The notes: generated by a model from the sequence alone, not told the origin. A DNA stretch of 64,000 nt from Acanthococcus lagerstroemiae (GCA_031841125.1 CM063112.1:21478603-21542602); one strand, 5' to 3'; positions 44,125 through 55,394 are shown, numbered from the stretch's first letter. Program-made: numbers and translations.

Positions 44125-45975
44125 TCAGTTTAGTTGTGCGTATTGCGTGAAGCCAATCAGTAGCATACATACATTTGGGTGAGGTGGCGCTGTATGCTCC
44201 GAGTGCTCAGACTTTATAGCCCATTGCACTTTTATATCCAGAGTGAGAATTTTACCGAGCTCTATCCCTTTGACTTCACTGGGTGCCGGATACTCTAGTT
44301 CCAACGCTTCGCGTCTTGTCCCGGCTATTGCTGGACATTGACCTATGATACGGATCGAGGTTTCTTCCTCTTCTCCATAGTACCTACAGGAACCGCTTTT
44401 CGCCACTCCTATTTTATACCACATGTGTTTTGTGGCCACATAACCAGTTAGTAGTCCTACCATGAGCCTTGCATATTTCCTGTCAAGCTCTAGTAGGAAC
44501 TTGGCATACTTATTGGGGGTGTCCCCTATCAGTAGTTAGCCATCGATCATGTTCCCTTTTACGCCACAAAGTCCCGGTATCCATAGTATGGTGGCACGGT
44601 TCTCCTGAGCAAGGGGGTATAATTTGTTAACACACTCCGCCACCACCAGAGATGTAGTTTGATGTGACGATAGTGCCTTAATAGCCGATTGACTGTCTGC
44701 ACAGATATAGATCTGCTTGTTAACGAGGCTCTTCTGCTGGTCTATATCAATGGCCACCGTGATCGCCATTACCTCTGCTTGGAGGATAGTGACGCCCTCA
44801 CCCAGTGCCATTGAATAGTTGTCAGAGCCTTTTGCATTCGTGATTCCGATTCCTACATGCTGGTCATTCTTATAGGCATCTGCAAACATTCTCCTCTTTT
44901 CCTAGAATGCTTGGCCGCCTCTTTTCCCAAGTCTCCCGTGTGGGTATCAGTGCACGGTACGGCTTGTCAAAGAAGTGTTTCATCGCGATTCTATCCTTCG
45001 GCATCCGAAAGCATTTGTCCATTCCGCCATCTCCCGTATCCTTCTGTGACCTGTTTTTCGGACCAGAAGGTTTGGTTGGCCTGGACGATAAGCCTCCATT
45101 ATTGCAGCTGTTTCTACAGCAGTGTGAAGTGGTGGCAAGTTTAGGAGCCTTTCCAGTGCCTTAGTCGGCACCGTTCTCATTTCCTCCGTTGTCATCACGC
45201 ACGCGAGCCTTTGCAGGTGGTCTAGTTCCTCTCTGATTTTGGCCAGGTGGACCCTGCCTCACCACACAATGGCCGCATATGTGATTCTGGGACGTATTAC
45301 ACCGGTATATATCCAGTGCATCATTTTGGGAGCAAGTCCCAAGGTCCTGCCGACAAAAGTGGGGCAAGCCCAAAGAGCTTCAATCCACTTTCTTATTTTC
45401 TCTGAGACATGATCCCCCCTGGAGAGTTTTTCATCAAGATATACTCCTGAGTACTTCACCTTTCCTGTGAGGGCTAATGGTCTTCCCTTGTATTGCACCT
45501 TGATCAACTCCTTTCCCTTCCTTTTGTGGGTGAAAAGAGTGATCTCAGTTTTGTCCGGGTTTATCGCCCTTTTTCACACACCATTTTCCCATACATCAGA
45601 GCCCCCACTGCGGTAACTTCGCGATGGTTCTCGGAAATTTGCTGGCCACCACCACAGCCAAATCGTCAGCTTACTCCTGCGTGTATGTTTTTGGACCATT
45701 CAACTCATCTAGCAAACTGTTCACCTCTTGGCTCTACAGTAGGGGAGAGAGTACTCCCCCCTGTGGACAGCCTCTGATGGTCGTTGCATGGATTTATTCT
45801 TGTTTGTATGTTATCTGAATCTCCCTACGTTTTAGCATCGATACAATCCAGCTTATTAAGCTTTCCTTCACTTCCCTGTCCCTCAGGGCTGTTTCTATTG
45901 ATCCATGAGAGGTCGCGTCAAACGCTTGCTGTATATCCATGAATGTTGCCAGGACATAATCTCCTCCAGTCATCT
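44125..45975 (-). pseudogene. RNase H-bearing LINE (LOA/I-like), 3' half
   Basis: Minus strand, N to C. The RT block is VLATFMDIQQAFDATSHGSI (F-D---AFD), then IRGCPQGGVLSPLL, then an ADDLAVVVASKF block near 45650. The thumb follows with KVKYSGVYLDEKLSRGDHV and GLAPKMMHWIYTGVIRPRIT, then RLACVMTTEEMRTVPTKALE. The RNase H domain (44536-44889) keeps LQAEVMAITVA, ADSQSAIKAL and ILWIPGLCGVKGN, but the first catalytic block reads FADAYKND (usual TDGS). The C-terminal zinc-knuckle region CRYYGEEEETSIRIIGQCPA lacks one Cys. Many stops and frameshifts. TCACAATTCAGTTTAGT (44118-44134) and TCACAATTCAGTTCAGT (46032-46048) may be the TSD. RNase H after RT points to the I/LOA group. Confidence 0.87.
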
Positions 45976-46857
45976 CTGTCTCAGTGCAGTGATGACTCTA
46001 CAGCCAATCAGTATGATTTAGCTCTTCATGGTCACAATTCAGTTCAGTGGTCTACATTTCTATGGAAATTATTTTTCCTTCTAGTCCTGTGCTCATTGAT
46101 CTTGATCTTGCTGCGCGGCTGCAATCTGCAGCCAATTAATTGCTAGAAGACATATTCATGTACTAATGTATCTGCATGGATCATTACCACCATCCTATCT
46201 TGACGCTTGTTTATCTCGAAAACCAGTTTTAGCATCGCGAGAGGCGCATTTTATGATTCCTGGTCACATTTAATCTTAAAAATAAGAATTTAGCGCCGAA
46301 ATCGCATTACATCTTCAAAATAAAATGTATTCAAAAACGAACACTAGGAAACGAGACTGAAAATAGAGCTGGAAGGTAAAGCATCCGATTCACAGCAAAT
46401 TTGGCACTGAAATATCATTTAATCTTGAAAATAAAAAGTTGGTACCGAAATTGCATTTCATCTTAAAATTGAAACATTCATTCAAAAACAAACACAAGGA
46501 AACAAGGCTTATAAATAGAACTGGAAACTTTAAAAGTTGCCCAACCCAACTAAGAAAAATCTGTAGAATGTCATTGATAGAAGCTTCTGTCTTTGGATCA
46601 ATATCTTCTGCATATTTCTTTACTCTTGACATTTCAGCAAGCACTTTCTCTGGTAACATTTTTTTTCATGCATTAGACCATACACTATCAATATTGCTTC
46701 TGTAGTTTGTGTCAGTAAAATATTCCGTATCTTTTTCTTCACAATGTTCAAAAAGCTGAATGTTCTCTCAATTTCTGCGTTGCTAACTGGCATTGCCATT
46801 ACTTTAAATGTCAACTATGCGAATTCTCAAAAGGTATGATTTCCACACGAATCTATG

Positions 46858-47031
46858 CAGGGGAAGAGGGGGTGTGGGGGTGTTACACCCCCCAGGGTCG
46901 TCAGTGCAGTTGGAAAATTCGGCAAATCGTAAAGTTTACTGGCCACTCGGTAAAGTATTCATTTTCTATTCATTTTATTCGGCAAATTTTCAGTTGTCAC
47001 CCCCTAGAAAAAACAGCTAGTTTCGCCCCTG
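46858..47031. mobile_element. hAT-type MITE (174 bp) inside the hAT relic, perfect TSD
   Basis: AATCTATG flanks it at 46850-46857 and 47032-47039. Ends are CAGGGGAAGAGG and, reversed, CAGGGGCGAAACTAG. GGGTGTTACACCCCCC forms a short hairpin near the left end, and a GGCAAATTTTCAGTTG stretch links it to the R900 tail modules. It interrupts the transposase frame just upstream of the dimerisation domain. Confidence 0.9.
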
Positions 47032-47349
47032 AATCTATGTAATCGTGCACTTCAATTCAGAAACTAACAAAATCTTTTTTTTTTCAACCCATTGAATATT
47101 CGCAGTTCGGTTCCATAGTCGCTCAATGGTGTCAATGTTCTTGTCTGCAACATTTAAAGTATCCAAGAATTCTTTCGTAATGTTTGGTATTATCATTTCC
47201 ATCACATTTTCAACAGATAGCGCCTTCACATATACTTCAACTCTTTCATATTTTTAGGCAAAGGATTCTTCAGTTCCGAAATCAATTTTAAAGTGAAACT
47301 CACTCATATTTGGCAAACTTGAGTAGCCTAGTCGAGTCGCATTTCAATA

Positions 47350-48264
47350 AGGGAAAGTGCCAATTTTTGGTCAACTTTTCTTGGCTAGCTCGTGTAAAAT
47401 CGTTTTTAGGAATATCTAGTCAGTTTAAAACAATTTCAGGCCTGTATTCTATGTGTGTATACGAACTAAAATGAAGGGAAAGGAAGTCTGTGATGAAATT
47501 TTACCTGACCAATGATTGGCACAGCGGTTCCAAATGTTGGTCTTTAGGTGTGTCTTCGTAAAATAGCTGTAGTCAACATTTTCCATTGCATATCAAAAAT
47601 TTTCGAGTGCATTACCTGAGAGTAGAAGAATGGTATTAATGTACTACATGGGTTTCACTTCCAAAAACCGACTAGGGGGAGGCCAATTGTTGGCCGACCA
47701 ACATCTGGCACATACTAATTTTGACCAACTTGGTATACTCGAGTAAGTACGAGATGTAATTTGTGCCAAATGTTGGTCAGTGCCAGTTGTTAGTCATTTT
47801 CAGTTTTCATTTATTAAAAATAGATGACATGGTATTTACAAGGATGTATAAATTGACAAAAAACCCAAAAATTTGATTCTAACTGAAGTTATCGCCAATT
47901 GAATATGAATTTTTCAACCACCCTCCTCACCTCCTGCAAATCATTAGCTCGAACTGAAATTCTCAAAACACTCCGAAAATGTGTTTTTTGGACCTCTAGC
48001 ATAACATATACCTATTTACATACACGAGAAAATGTGTTATGTCCTTATCATTTCGATTTTTTGAAACACTTTTTTTTTTAAACTTTGAAAAAACTACCAC
48101 TTTCTCGTCATCATAAATTTCAAAATCACAGACATGGAACAGTCACAAAGGTAGAGAATTATAGCTCTGAGTCTACAGAACACATTTCTGCTGGGGGGGG
48201 GGGGTGAACTTGAAATGTAGCGGCCAACATTATAGGTACCTGATCAAAAATTGGCACATTCCCT
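47350..48264. mobile_element. 915-bp TA-flanked DNA transposon with subterminal repeats
   Basis: TIRs AGGGAAAGTGCCAATTTTTG and, reversed, AGGGAATGTGCCAATTTTTG (continuing GGTCA / GATCA) match at 23 of 25 positions and are flanked by TA. Inside, GGTTCCAAATGTTGGTC, GACCAACATCTGGCACA, GTGCCAAATGTTGGTCAG and GCCAATTGTTGGCCGAC repeat the TIR words at several positions. It is non-coding and interrupts the hAT transposase relic. A TA TSD fits Tc1/mariner-like elements, but the TIR is not one I recognise. Confidence 0.83.
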
Positions 48265-49401
48265 TAAGATTATTTTCAACGTTTACTCCTAAATTTGGTT
48301 CTGGATCAAGACAGGATTCTAGTGCATTTAAAATGATTGACGCTAGTTCATCAATTGTATTAATCAGATCATCGTATAGTTTAAAGGGGGTGTTGTTTCG
48401 TTCGAAATTTTTATTCAAACGTTGAACTGGTTCTAATACTTTCTTCAAATAATAAAGAAAAATGTAATAACACTCATTCTTGTAAAGTTTTGACAAATTT
48501 TCAACTTGAGTTACTTTCTTTTACTTCTCCTTCAAAGAATAGTTTTAAAACGTTCCACTGCTGAGTAAATGAATAACCAGCGGGTCTCAGCAACTTGTAC
48601 AAGTTTCAGAGGTTCTTTATCAGTTTCATAAATGCTACAGTAAATTTTCTTGTACCTATCTTTGAGTAGAGTTTGAAAACCATGAATACGTATGTTTCAT
48701 TAAGTACTCAAGACTGGTCGGCAGTCGCTTGCAACTCTCACTAGCCGCTAATTGGATAGAATGGCATACACTTCTGACCATGATCTGCTGTTTTCCCCAT
48801 TCTTTCTCCAAATATGTATCGGCACCACCAATTTCTCCCGTCACTGGAGCTGCGTTATCACATCCAATATCAATTATATTTGGTATCTTCAACGTATGTC
48901 TCTGCAAAAGACTGATGACACATTTTGCATTAGTTTCCGCTTTTCCATCAGTAAGCTCATGAAATCCTAAAGATGCAGTGGGAATGTAAAAGCTTTTGAC
49001 GATGTTAAATGAGATAAAATGTTTGATATTTTAAAAAGATCACATTTCCGAAAGCGTTGGCAGAATTTCGGTTACTAGGATTTTCAAGCCATTGTCGTGG
49101 TTAATCTTTTACTGGTGCAAAGATAATATGCCTTATACACTTTTCAGTACAACTAATACCTAGCAATACTGGTACACTTTTGATTTTTGAACACGATCCA
49201 GGTGTCGTTGGTGCATGTGATAGCATAGTTTTCAAAAATTCCCTGGGAAAGGAAATTCTTGAAGCTGTTTGGTCCGTAACCGTGGATATCAGTGCGTTCG
49301 CCGTGGATGAGATGTCTATCATTGTGGGTAAAAGTCGTTTCCTTCCCCGTGTTTTGATGCTCCTGCTCTGTAAACTTGTTGAATATTCTCTGGTACATTT
49401 T

Positions 49402-49780
49402 CAGGGACGTACCGATAGGGGGAAGGGGGCAACTTACCCCCCCCCCCACCCCTGTAGGAATTTTTCACTCAGCTGTTGGGAAAATTTACCATTTCAGTCC
49501 GGGTGAGTTATAGAAAATCCAGCAAGTTGGAGGGTTTTTTTTTTTGCTTTAATACTTGGGAATTGAGTTGAGAAGTTGGGAAAACTCAACAAAGTCAAAA
49601 GGTTTTTCTTCTTTTGCATTGATACTTGGGAATTTTGAGTTGAGTCAGTTGAAAAAATCCAACTGGTCAAAAGACTTTTTTTTTTGCTTTCATACTTGGG
49701 AATTCTGAGGTTCAGTCACTTGGGACTTTCACAATTTTTACCCCCCCCCCTCCTTGGAAAAACTCTTCGGTACGTCCCTG
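49402..49780. mobile_element. hAT-type MITE of the CAGGGACGTACCGA family, copy 1
   Basis: Ends CAGGGACGTACCGATAGGG and, reversed, CAGGGACGTACCGAAGAG. Flanks TACATTTT and TACATTCT match at 7 of 8 positions. The inside has three tandem variants of a ~75-bp unit with ACTTGGGAATT and CAACTGGTCAAAAG-type strings. Relatives lie at 59147-59425 and 61613-62612. Confidence 0.9.
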
Positions 49781-49789
49781 TACATTCTT

Positions 49790-50250
49790 CTTCAAGCGCC
49801 GTATCCGATGCCGGATATTGGCGGTCGCGGTTTCTGACGCGTGACTCTCCTGGATAGGTTAATTTAGGTAGTTTGCCGTTGCTTTCCCTACGGTTTTGTT
49901 GTATTAGTGTATTCCTTCTCTGTGCAGGAAAGGTGGAGTCGCAGTTCGCTTGCTAGCCACATGTTTCATCGATGTTGAGTAAGCTGTCCACGACGTGCAC
50001 ACTCACGGTACCAATTTTCCCGATCTGGTGGTAACACGCCCTTCGATTGGAATACCTTGTTCGTGTGAATCATTGGGGGTTGCAGGACGCGCTATGTTTT
50101 CACCTCGATTGATATTATAGTCGCTGTGTTCGCTAGGATGTTAGTGGGGGTCGAATATCACTAGCTTTCCAAAGTGGTGGGACTCGAACCCAAGATGCAA
50201 GGATTGCGAAGCGGGCACGTTACCATTTGACCGCACAGAGCGACCTTTAC
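49790..50250 (-). mobile_element. SINE-C: third tRNA-derived SINE
   Basis: On the minus strand the head has the A box CGGTCAAATGG near 50233 and the B box GGTTCGAGTCC near 50193. A ~390-bp body with GGGAAAGCAACGGCAAAC near its 3' end follows. It abuts the MITE at 49402-49780. No second copy is in the window and no clear TSD was found. An isolated tRNA pseudogene with unrelated flank is the alternative. Confidence 0.6.
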
Positions 50251-50569
50251 TACATGTAAAGGACACTATTATATGAAAAAAACCTTAATATTCTCAGTTT
50301 TTGGAGAGAGAAATAATAATTATATAATTGAACATTGATCAGGTTGTGGGTTACATGTGTTACCCCTTACGAGCACAGACACGTAAGCCACTGACCTACT
50401 CCGCCCACCGCAGGGCATATGTTTCCGTCGCCATTTTCCAGGCTTTCCTGTTGGATGCTGTGCGAGTCCAGCAAGGACCCATTAGGTTGAGGATCTCATT
50501 TATCCAGTATGTTGTTGAGCGCCCTCTTTTTCTTTTATACAATTTTGGAGTCCAAAGAGTTGTCACTAA

Positions 50570-50945
50570 ATTCTATTTTTCTTGATTACCCCTAAACATG
50601 TGCCTAGCGTATTTAAATTTCAGTTTTTTGATTTGATATCTTATGCTTTTAACGCCTGTTTGTTCTCGAATGTTTTTTATTTTTATTTTATCTTTTAGTC
50701 TAAAACCTAGGATATTCCTGAGCATTGAATTTTGGGTATTGATAAGACGCTGCATCTGTCTTTTCGTAAGAGACCATGTTTGTGCGCCGTATGTTGATAC
50801 CGGCATTACAAAGCTGTTTAGAGTTTTCGTTTTTAGGCTGGATTTTAATTTTACTTTTCAGGAAAGTCTTGTGTGCCCAGAAGGCTTTCCACGAATTTGA
50901 GATTCTTTGGAGAGAGAAATACCAACTTAATATTCTCAGTTTTTG
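50570..50945 (-). pseudogene. RTE-like LINE C-terminal fragment
   Basis: A first frame gives NSWKAFWAHKTFLKSKIKI. After a frameshift the 77-codon frame at 50573-50806 gives YGAQTWSLTKRQMQRLINTQ, MLRNILGFRLKDKIKIKNIR and KLKFKYARHMFRGNQEK. It matches the YG-QTW-LTK----I---Q--M-R--L---L-DK--N--IR layout of RTE-like C-termini, and resembles 61801-62545. Both ends are truncated. Confidence 0.85.
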
Positions 50946-50999
50946 GAGAATGATCCTCAGCTTAGTTTCGGCTGAAACTGTAGGTACACTCCGGTTGAA

Positions 51000-52640
51000 T
51001 TAATTTCGGAAATGATAAAGTTTGAAATTAACTACTTTTTTTCATAATGTATTCAAGGCCGTAGCCAGCAGGTTTTTTACGGCGAGAAGAAGGTGTGGAC
51101 AGCAAACATGCCGACTCAGAGGCGCCGGAAGAGAATCATGAATGTGGAGCTCATTTCAAAAATCTGTGGACTGACTTCTTTATTTTGTTTCTTTTCTGTT
51201 AGAAATCCAGTCTTATGGAAAATCATAATTATTGTAAAGTTATATACACACGGTCGGAGAACAAACATTGCATGAAGTACAAATCTATGAAAAAACTGTG
51301 TTTCCTGCTTTGTTGCCTCAGAGTAGGTTCGAAGATAATTTTAATAGGCAAAATCGACTAAAATGACCCTAGTACGGTCATTTAAATTTCAATCCCGAAA
51401 TTTAGTTTCTCGACAAGTTTCCTGTTAATTATTTTGCATAACGATGTACCGGACTGAGCGTGGCGCCGCTGCGAGCTGCTCGATCACCGGCGATGACGTT
51501 GATCGGAAAAGTGCTTACTGGGTGCGGGAAAACGGAGAAGGCGACCTTAGGAACCACTGATTCTGCGAATTAATTAACCGTAACCGTGTCGTGTTTCAGC
51601 GTTTACTTAAAAATGATACACGGAAAATCGGAGAGCGTTATCGAAAATTCGTTTAATTGAGAATACGTGTTCGGGCATCCGGGGACGAGGGCCGACGAGA
51701 AAAACGGTATAAATCCTCATCGACAGATGGATGGCTGGCTGGCCGGGACTCTCGAGAGCACTTACACTCGAATACTCTGCGATAAGTCCGAACACGAGAA
51801 GGTAATTTGCGGGGCACCTAGAATTGGCATTGAATACAGATACATGGCCGGGATTGCCTCCGCCATAAATGCGTTCGATTCGACGGTGATGAGGAAAACA
51901 TAAATGGGAAGATATTGTGTACAGAACCTTGGTCTTGTAAGGTCGACGCAATATCTCAGCCGGCGGTTCACTTTTCCACCGCTTTTCTGTGTTTTCCATC
52001 ATCCGTGTACATTGTACACAAATTGCTTCGGACGCTGATATCGAAAAACATTTTTGCCGACAGCGCTCAGACTAAGAACGACAGTTTTGTACACGTTTTC
52101 ATCTGCACATCCGAACTTACACGTACGTGTATCGCGTGACGACCTATTTCTCGGATAATATAAAATCGATTCCGACGGTCGAGAAACTCTTTCGGTTGCA
52201 AGAAACGATACTTTTATCTTCGTTCCAACATTCTCACACGACTGATTATTCTGCTTTTTCCGAATTATTGCGACTGCGAGCTGTCGCCGGTCGCCCGACA
52301 TACGGTGGTAATTCACGTACTCCGGTATTTGAAAATTACAATAGAGAATTGTGATCTGATTGTAAGTCCAATTAGGTTTCGCAACTCACGACTTCACCAA
52401 TGTTGGCCAGCATGTTCTGGACGCACCGCTAGTCCAACAGATGAAGCCCAACATTTGGTTAGAAATGCATTACATATGTAACTGGAACGCAGATGGGTAT
52501 CTCCAACGCCCCCGACTGATTCCCAATGAAGTCTCCTAATTCTCGGACTGAGCTAATTTATTTATTGAAAATTTAAAGTGCCGCCTTCACAGCACAGTGG
52601 CCAATTACAGGACGACACTATTACAAAATACGAGTTCATA
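51000..52640. other. Unique-looking segment, CpG-richer
   Basis: From about 51440 to 52340 CG dinucleotides are frequent, no repeats are shared with the window, and open frames of 69-131 codons overlap on both strands with no recognised domain. This pattern fits unique DNA with a balanced base composition; conserved non-coding function is only a possibility. Confidence 0.3.
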
Positions 52641-53010
52641 ATAACAGCAACCATACAAATTACAACTATAACCTGCCACATTCGCTCGACATCTCATTTA
52701 TTCCTTCCTCATTTGCTTTGACAACCATAAAAACTATAACTATAATCGGCCACATTCACTCAACATCTCATTTATTTATTTCTCATTCACTCGCGCATTC
52801 CTCATTTGCTTGAACAACCATAAAAAACTACAACTATAACCTGCCACATTCACTCAGCATCTCATTTATTCCTTTCTTATTTACTCACGCAGTCCTCATT
52901 TGCTTGAACAACCATAAAAAACTACAACTATAACCTGCCACATTCACTCAACATCTTATTTATTCCTTTCTCATTCACTCACGCATTCCTCATTTGCTTT
53001 CTATCGCTGT
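52640..53010 (+). repeat. 94-bp tandem repeat, four copies
   Basis: ACAACTATAACCTGCCACATT followed by CACTCAACATCTCATTTATT and CTCATTTGCTTGAACAACCA recurs. AACCATA anchors lie at 52648, 52723, 52816 and 52910; the first unit is shorter. Units are roughly 90% identical, so expansion is fairly recent. Confidence 0.9.
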
Positions 53011-53189
53011 AAAGCCGGCAAGACTAACATAGCCGCTCTCGCTATAACCATGATCATTGTGCGGAGGCCACCTCTCTGAGGACTCTTCTGACCATGTTCT
53101 CGAATTCGGGACCGATGAAATATGTCGAGGTCAGCATCTAGTCTGTCCGTCTCGATCTTCCTCGTGAGAGTGTTATACAACCGGCCCCC

Positions 53190-53780
53190 TCTGTTTAGAA
53201 TAATTCGCGTATGGATGCAAAGGCGTCGCTCCAGGTGACTGTTACCAAAAACAACATATACTGTTTACTGATTGGTGGATTAGGACGAAACATGACACGG
53301 GAGGATGATGATGAAAAAAATAATCCAAGAAATCCAAAATGAGGCGCATCTGATAGGGCTATAACTTTTGTCCTTAGCATTTTTTCATAAAAATCAATAT
53401 GAAAGCCGCGAGCAACACTTTTATGAGCACACGTTCTTATGGTGTAATGTACACGTATCATGTTTTCGTCTTCTCTTCGACATAAGCGCTCCTGGTGGAA
53501 CATCCATACGCGAATAAGGTCAGTAGCTCTTGTTCTCTCGTGCTGCACCTGAAATGTTTGAACTGTTCTGGCGGTAAGTCTCGGTACCTGTATTTTGATT
53601 TCCCGGAGGAAATCTTCATCGTGTATGTTGCCCCGCAATACGTCAAAAAGAAAACCAAGTACCACAACTTTCCGCCTTTCCTTAAGAGACTCCATCTCAA
53701 AACCACCCAGAAGCTCCGCGAACTCGATGTCAGTAGGGTAAGTGGTACAGAAGGAAAGAGAAGGGCGAGTTTAGCGTTCT
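53190..53780 (-). pseudogene. Non-LTR retrotransposon C-terminal region
   Basis: The 166-codon minus frame (53195-53695), with upstream FAELLGGFEMESLKERRKVV, gives RRKVVVLGFLFDVLRGNI and VPRLTARTVQTFQVQHERT. This matches the L-SL--RR----L-FL-K-L-G-ID-P-LL--I-F-VP---TR-------RT---N-P--RM layout after the reverse transcriptase in many insect LINEs (Jockey/CR1/R-type). The second half has no recognisable similarity. Overlapping frames on the plus strand are shadows. No RT core is present nearby. Confidence 0.55.
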
Positions 53781-54054
53781 AACGATATCTTGCTTGGAAT
53801 GAAAGTCCGTTCTTCAGTGTTGCCAGTTTTGGTACATAGCAATTTTTCTGGTATAATGTCAGGTAATCTCGTTTTCCCCACTGGTTTTGTTCTTTCCACC
53901 AAACTGCCTTACACACGTGAAACCAAGGTAGGTGGGGATTGATGGAATATACAAAGTACACATATTATTTTAAAAAGGTACAAATAGAGAGATAAAAAAA
54001 TGAATAACAGTAATAATAACAATAAAAAAATCAAAAAAAAAGGGGGGGAATCTA

Positions 54055-54705
54055 CAAAGTTTCAGGTCGATCGGATTAACGGAATCCGTGTCACAAGCTG
54101 CCTTTCATTCTTATGGGAAAAACACATGAGAGTTTTGACTTTTGTTCCAGACTAAATTTCCCTTCTATATTCACTAGGACCAAAGGCCGTAAATTAAACA
54201 ATAGGACATTTACTATCGGATTCAGCTTGTGACATTGGAAAATAAGTCTTTTGCTTTCAATTTTTTGATTTTAATAAAATGTTCATCATTCTCAAAGTTC
54301 AGGCTCTAGGTCAAACAGAGAATCTTGTAAAAACAGAATAGTCATTGAAATTCAAAATTCAACGTTTGCTACCGATCGAAATGTCTTCCACATTTCAGTT
54401 TTGTTTCAACCTTTCAGATAATGTTCCATACTCAGCTTGAAACCTTCGGCTTTTGATTGACTAGTCTCTGACAGGAGTCCAGTGTACTTTATTTTCAGCA
54501 ACGAAATTTGACTTTCGGTCCGGGGAGGTGGAGAAGGAAAATTTGCCGACGAATATTTTTTAATTAAAAAGAAAATCAACAAACAAACAAACAAACATTC
54601 ATAAAACATGAAAAATTTAAATGAACAGTTTCAAAATTTGCCGATTGCCAAATTGTAGAGGGGGCTCAACCCCCATATCCCCTTATAGTTTCGCCCATGC
54701 CGACT
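54055..54705 (+). repeat. R900 family, copy C
   Basis: Has GGTCGATCGGATTAACGGAA, CCGTAAATTAAACAATAG, CGGATTCAGCTTGTGA, GAATCTTGTAAAAACAGAAT, CTCAGCTTGAAACCTTCGGC and the tail ending ATAGTTTCGCCC. A ~20-bp deletion removes GACTTTCAGATTTT near 54375 relative to copy B. Confidence 0.85.
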
Positions 54706-54797
54706 GATGTTGGGATTTCGTGTACTGCGTCATAAATGAAAGAAATAATCGATTAGGTTTAGCCATAACAAATTATTAAATTAAAAATAATCGTTTC

Positions 54798-55005
54798 AGG
54801 TAAACATTCCATAACTAAGCACTATGCCAACAGTAAGCACTTTTCTTTCCAATTGCCAATATTAAGGCTAGAACGATGGGATTGGCAGCATTGTCATCAT
54901 GTTCATTACGTTGTGACAATGTGATCAACACCATCGTTTGGAGTTTAATATTGACAATTGGAAAGAAGAGTGCTTACTATTGGCATAGGGCTTGACATGT
55001 TTACC
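54798..55005. repeat. Imperfect palindrome of ~208 bp
   Basis: Left arm: AGGTAAACAT, CTATGCCAACAGTAAGCAC, CTTTCCAATTGCCAATATTA, AACGATGG. Right arm reversed: AGGTAAACAT, CTATGCCAATAGTAAGCAC, CTTTCCAATTGTCAATATTA, AACGATGG. The centre, around 54900-54930, holds two CATTGTCA strings in inverted orientation. Arms are about 90 bp at roughly 85% identity. It could be a fold-back MITE or a hairpin-forming transcript. Confidence 0.85.
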
Positions 55006-55252
55006 TTCGTTAAAAATAATTAGTTACCTGAAAGAATATCAAGTAATCAATCAAAAAATGATCAATTAGTCAAAATGAATCGACTATTCAAAAATAATTG
55101 AATAATTGAAAATAAACGCTTCATTGAAGAACAATTGATTCTTTAAAAATTTTTGAGCGGTGCTTGCTGCAACAACGGTTTTACCCCTGATGCTGACTTA
55201 CTCAGTCACTGTCATCATCCTTTTACTGAACTTCCGGATCTATTTTCATGCA

Positions 55253-55300
55253 GGGCCGGCTTTAGGACCAAGCGAGCCGGGCGCTTGCCCGGGGCGCCGA
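55253..55300 (+). mobile_element. Possible left end of a hAT element
   Basis: CAGGGCCGGCTTTAGGACC with a GC-rich hairpin (GCCGGGCGCTTGCCCGGGG) resembles the CAGGGCCGG left ends of many hAT MITEs. No matching right end was found downstream. Confidence 0.4.
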
Positions 55301-55394
55301 ACGTCCGAAAGACGATGATCCCAAAGTTATAAGGCAATAGGCTTAAGTTAAACTTGAAAATATTTTTTAGTCTTTGGAATAAATTGTATCTAAG

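Larger units (their letters stand above)
46550..49090 (-). pseudogene. hAT transposase relic, split by two later insertions
   Basis: Reading the minus strand: KILVTEILPTLSEM (about 49090), GFHELTDGKAETNAKCV, then NIIDIGCDNAAPVTGEIGG and VRSVCHSIQLAASESCKRLP, the DDE core segment with CHSIQLAA as the hallmark. ETRWLF with a nearby frameshift comes next, then LEPVQRLNKNFERNNTPFKL. The frame stops at the TA element (47350-48264) and resumes with VENVMEMIIPNITKEFLDTL and DTIERLWNR. It is broken again by the 174-bp MITE (46858-47031). It ends with the dimerisation domain VMAMPVSNAEIERTFSFLNI, VKKKIRNIL and YGLMHEKKC (about 46640-46800). The closest type is the vertebrate and insect ZBED/KRBA2-like hAT group, from memory. 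The gene is dead. Confidence 0.88.

Noticed and set aside
49153..49449. N-terminal extension of the hAT relic in the 98-codon minus frame
   Set aside because: It crosses the right part of an overlapping MITE (from 49402) and shows no BED-finger Cys/His pattern.
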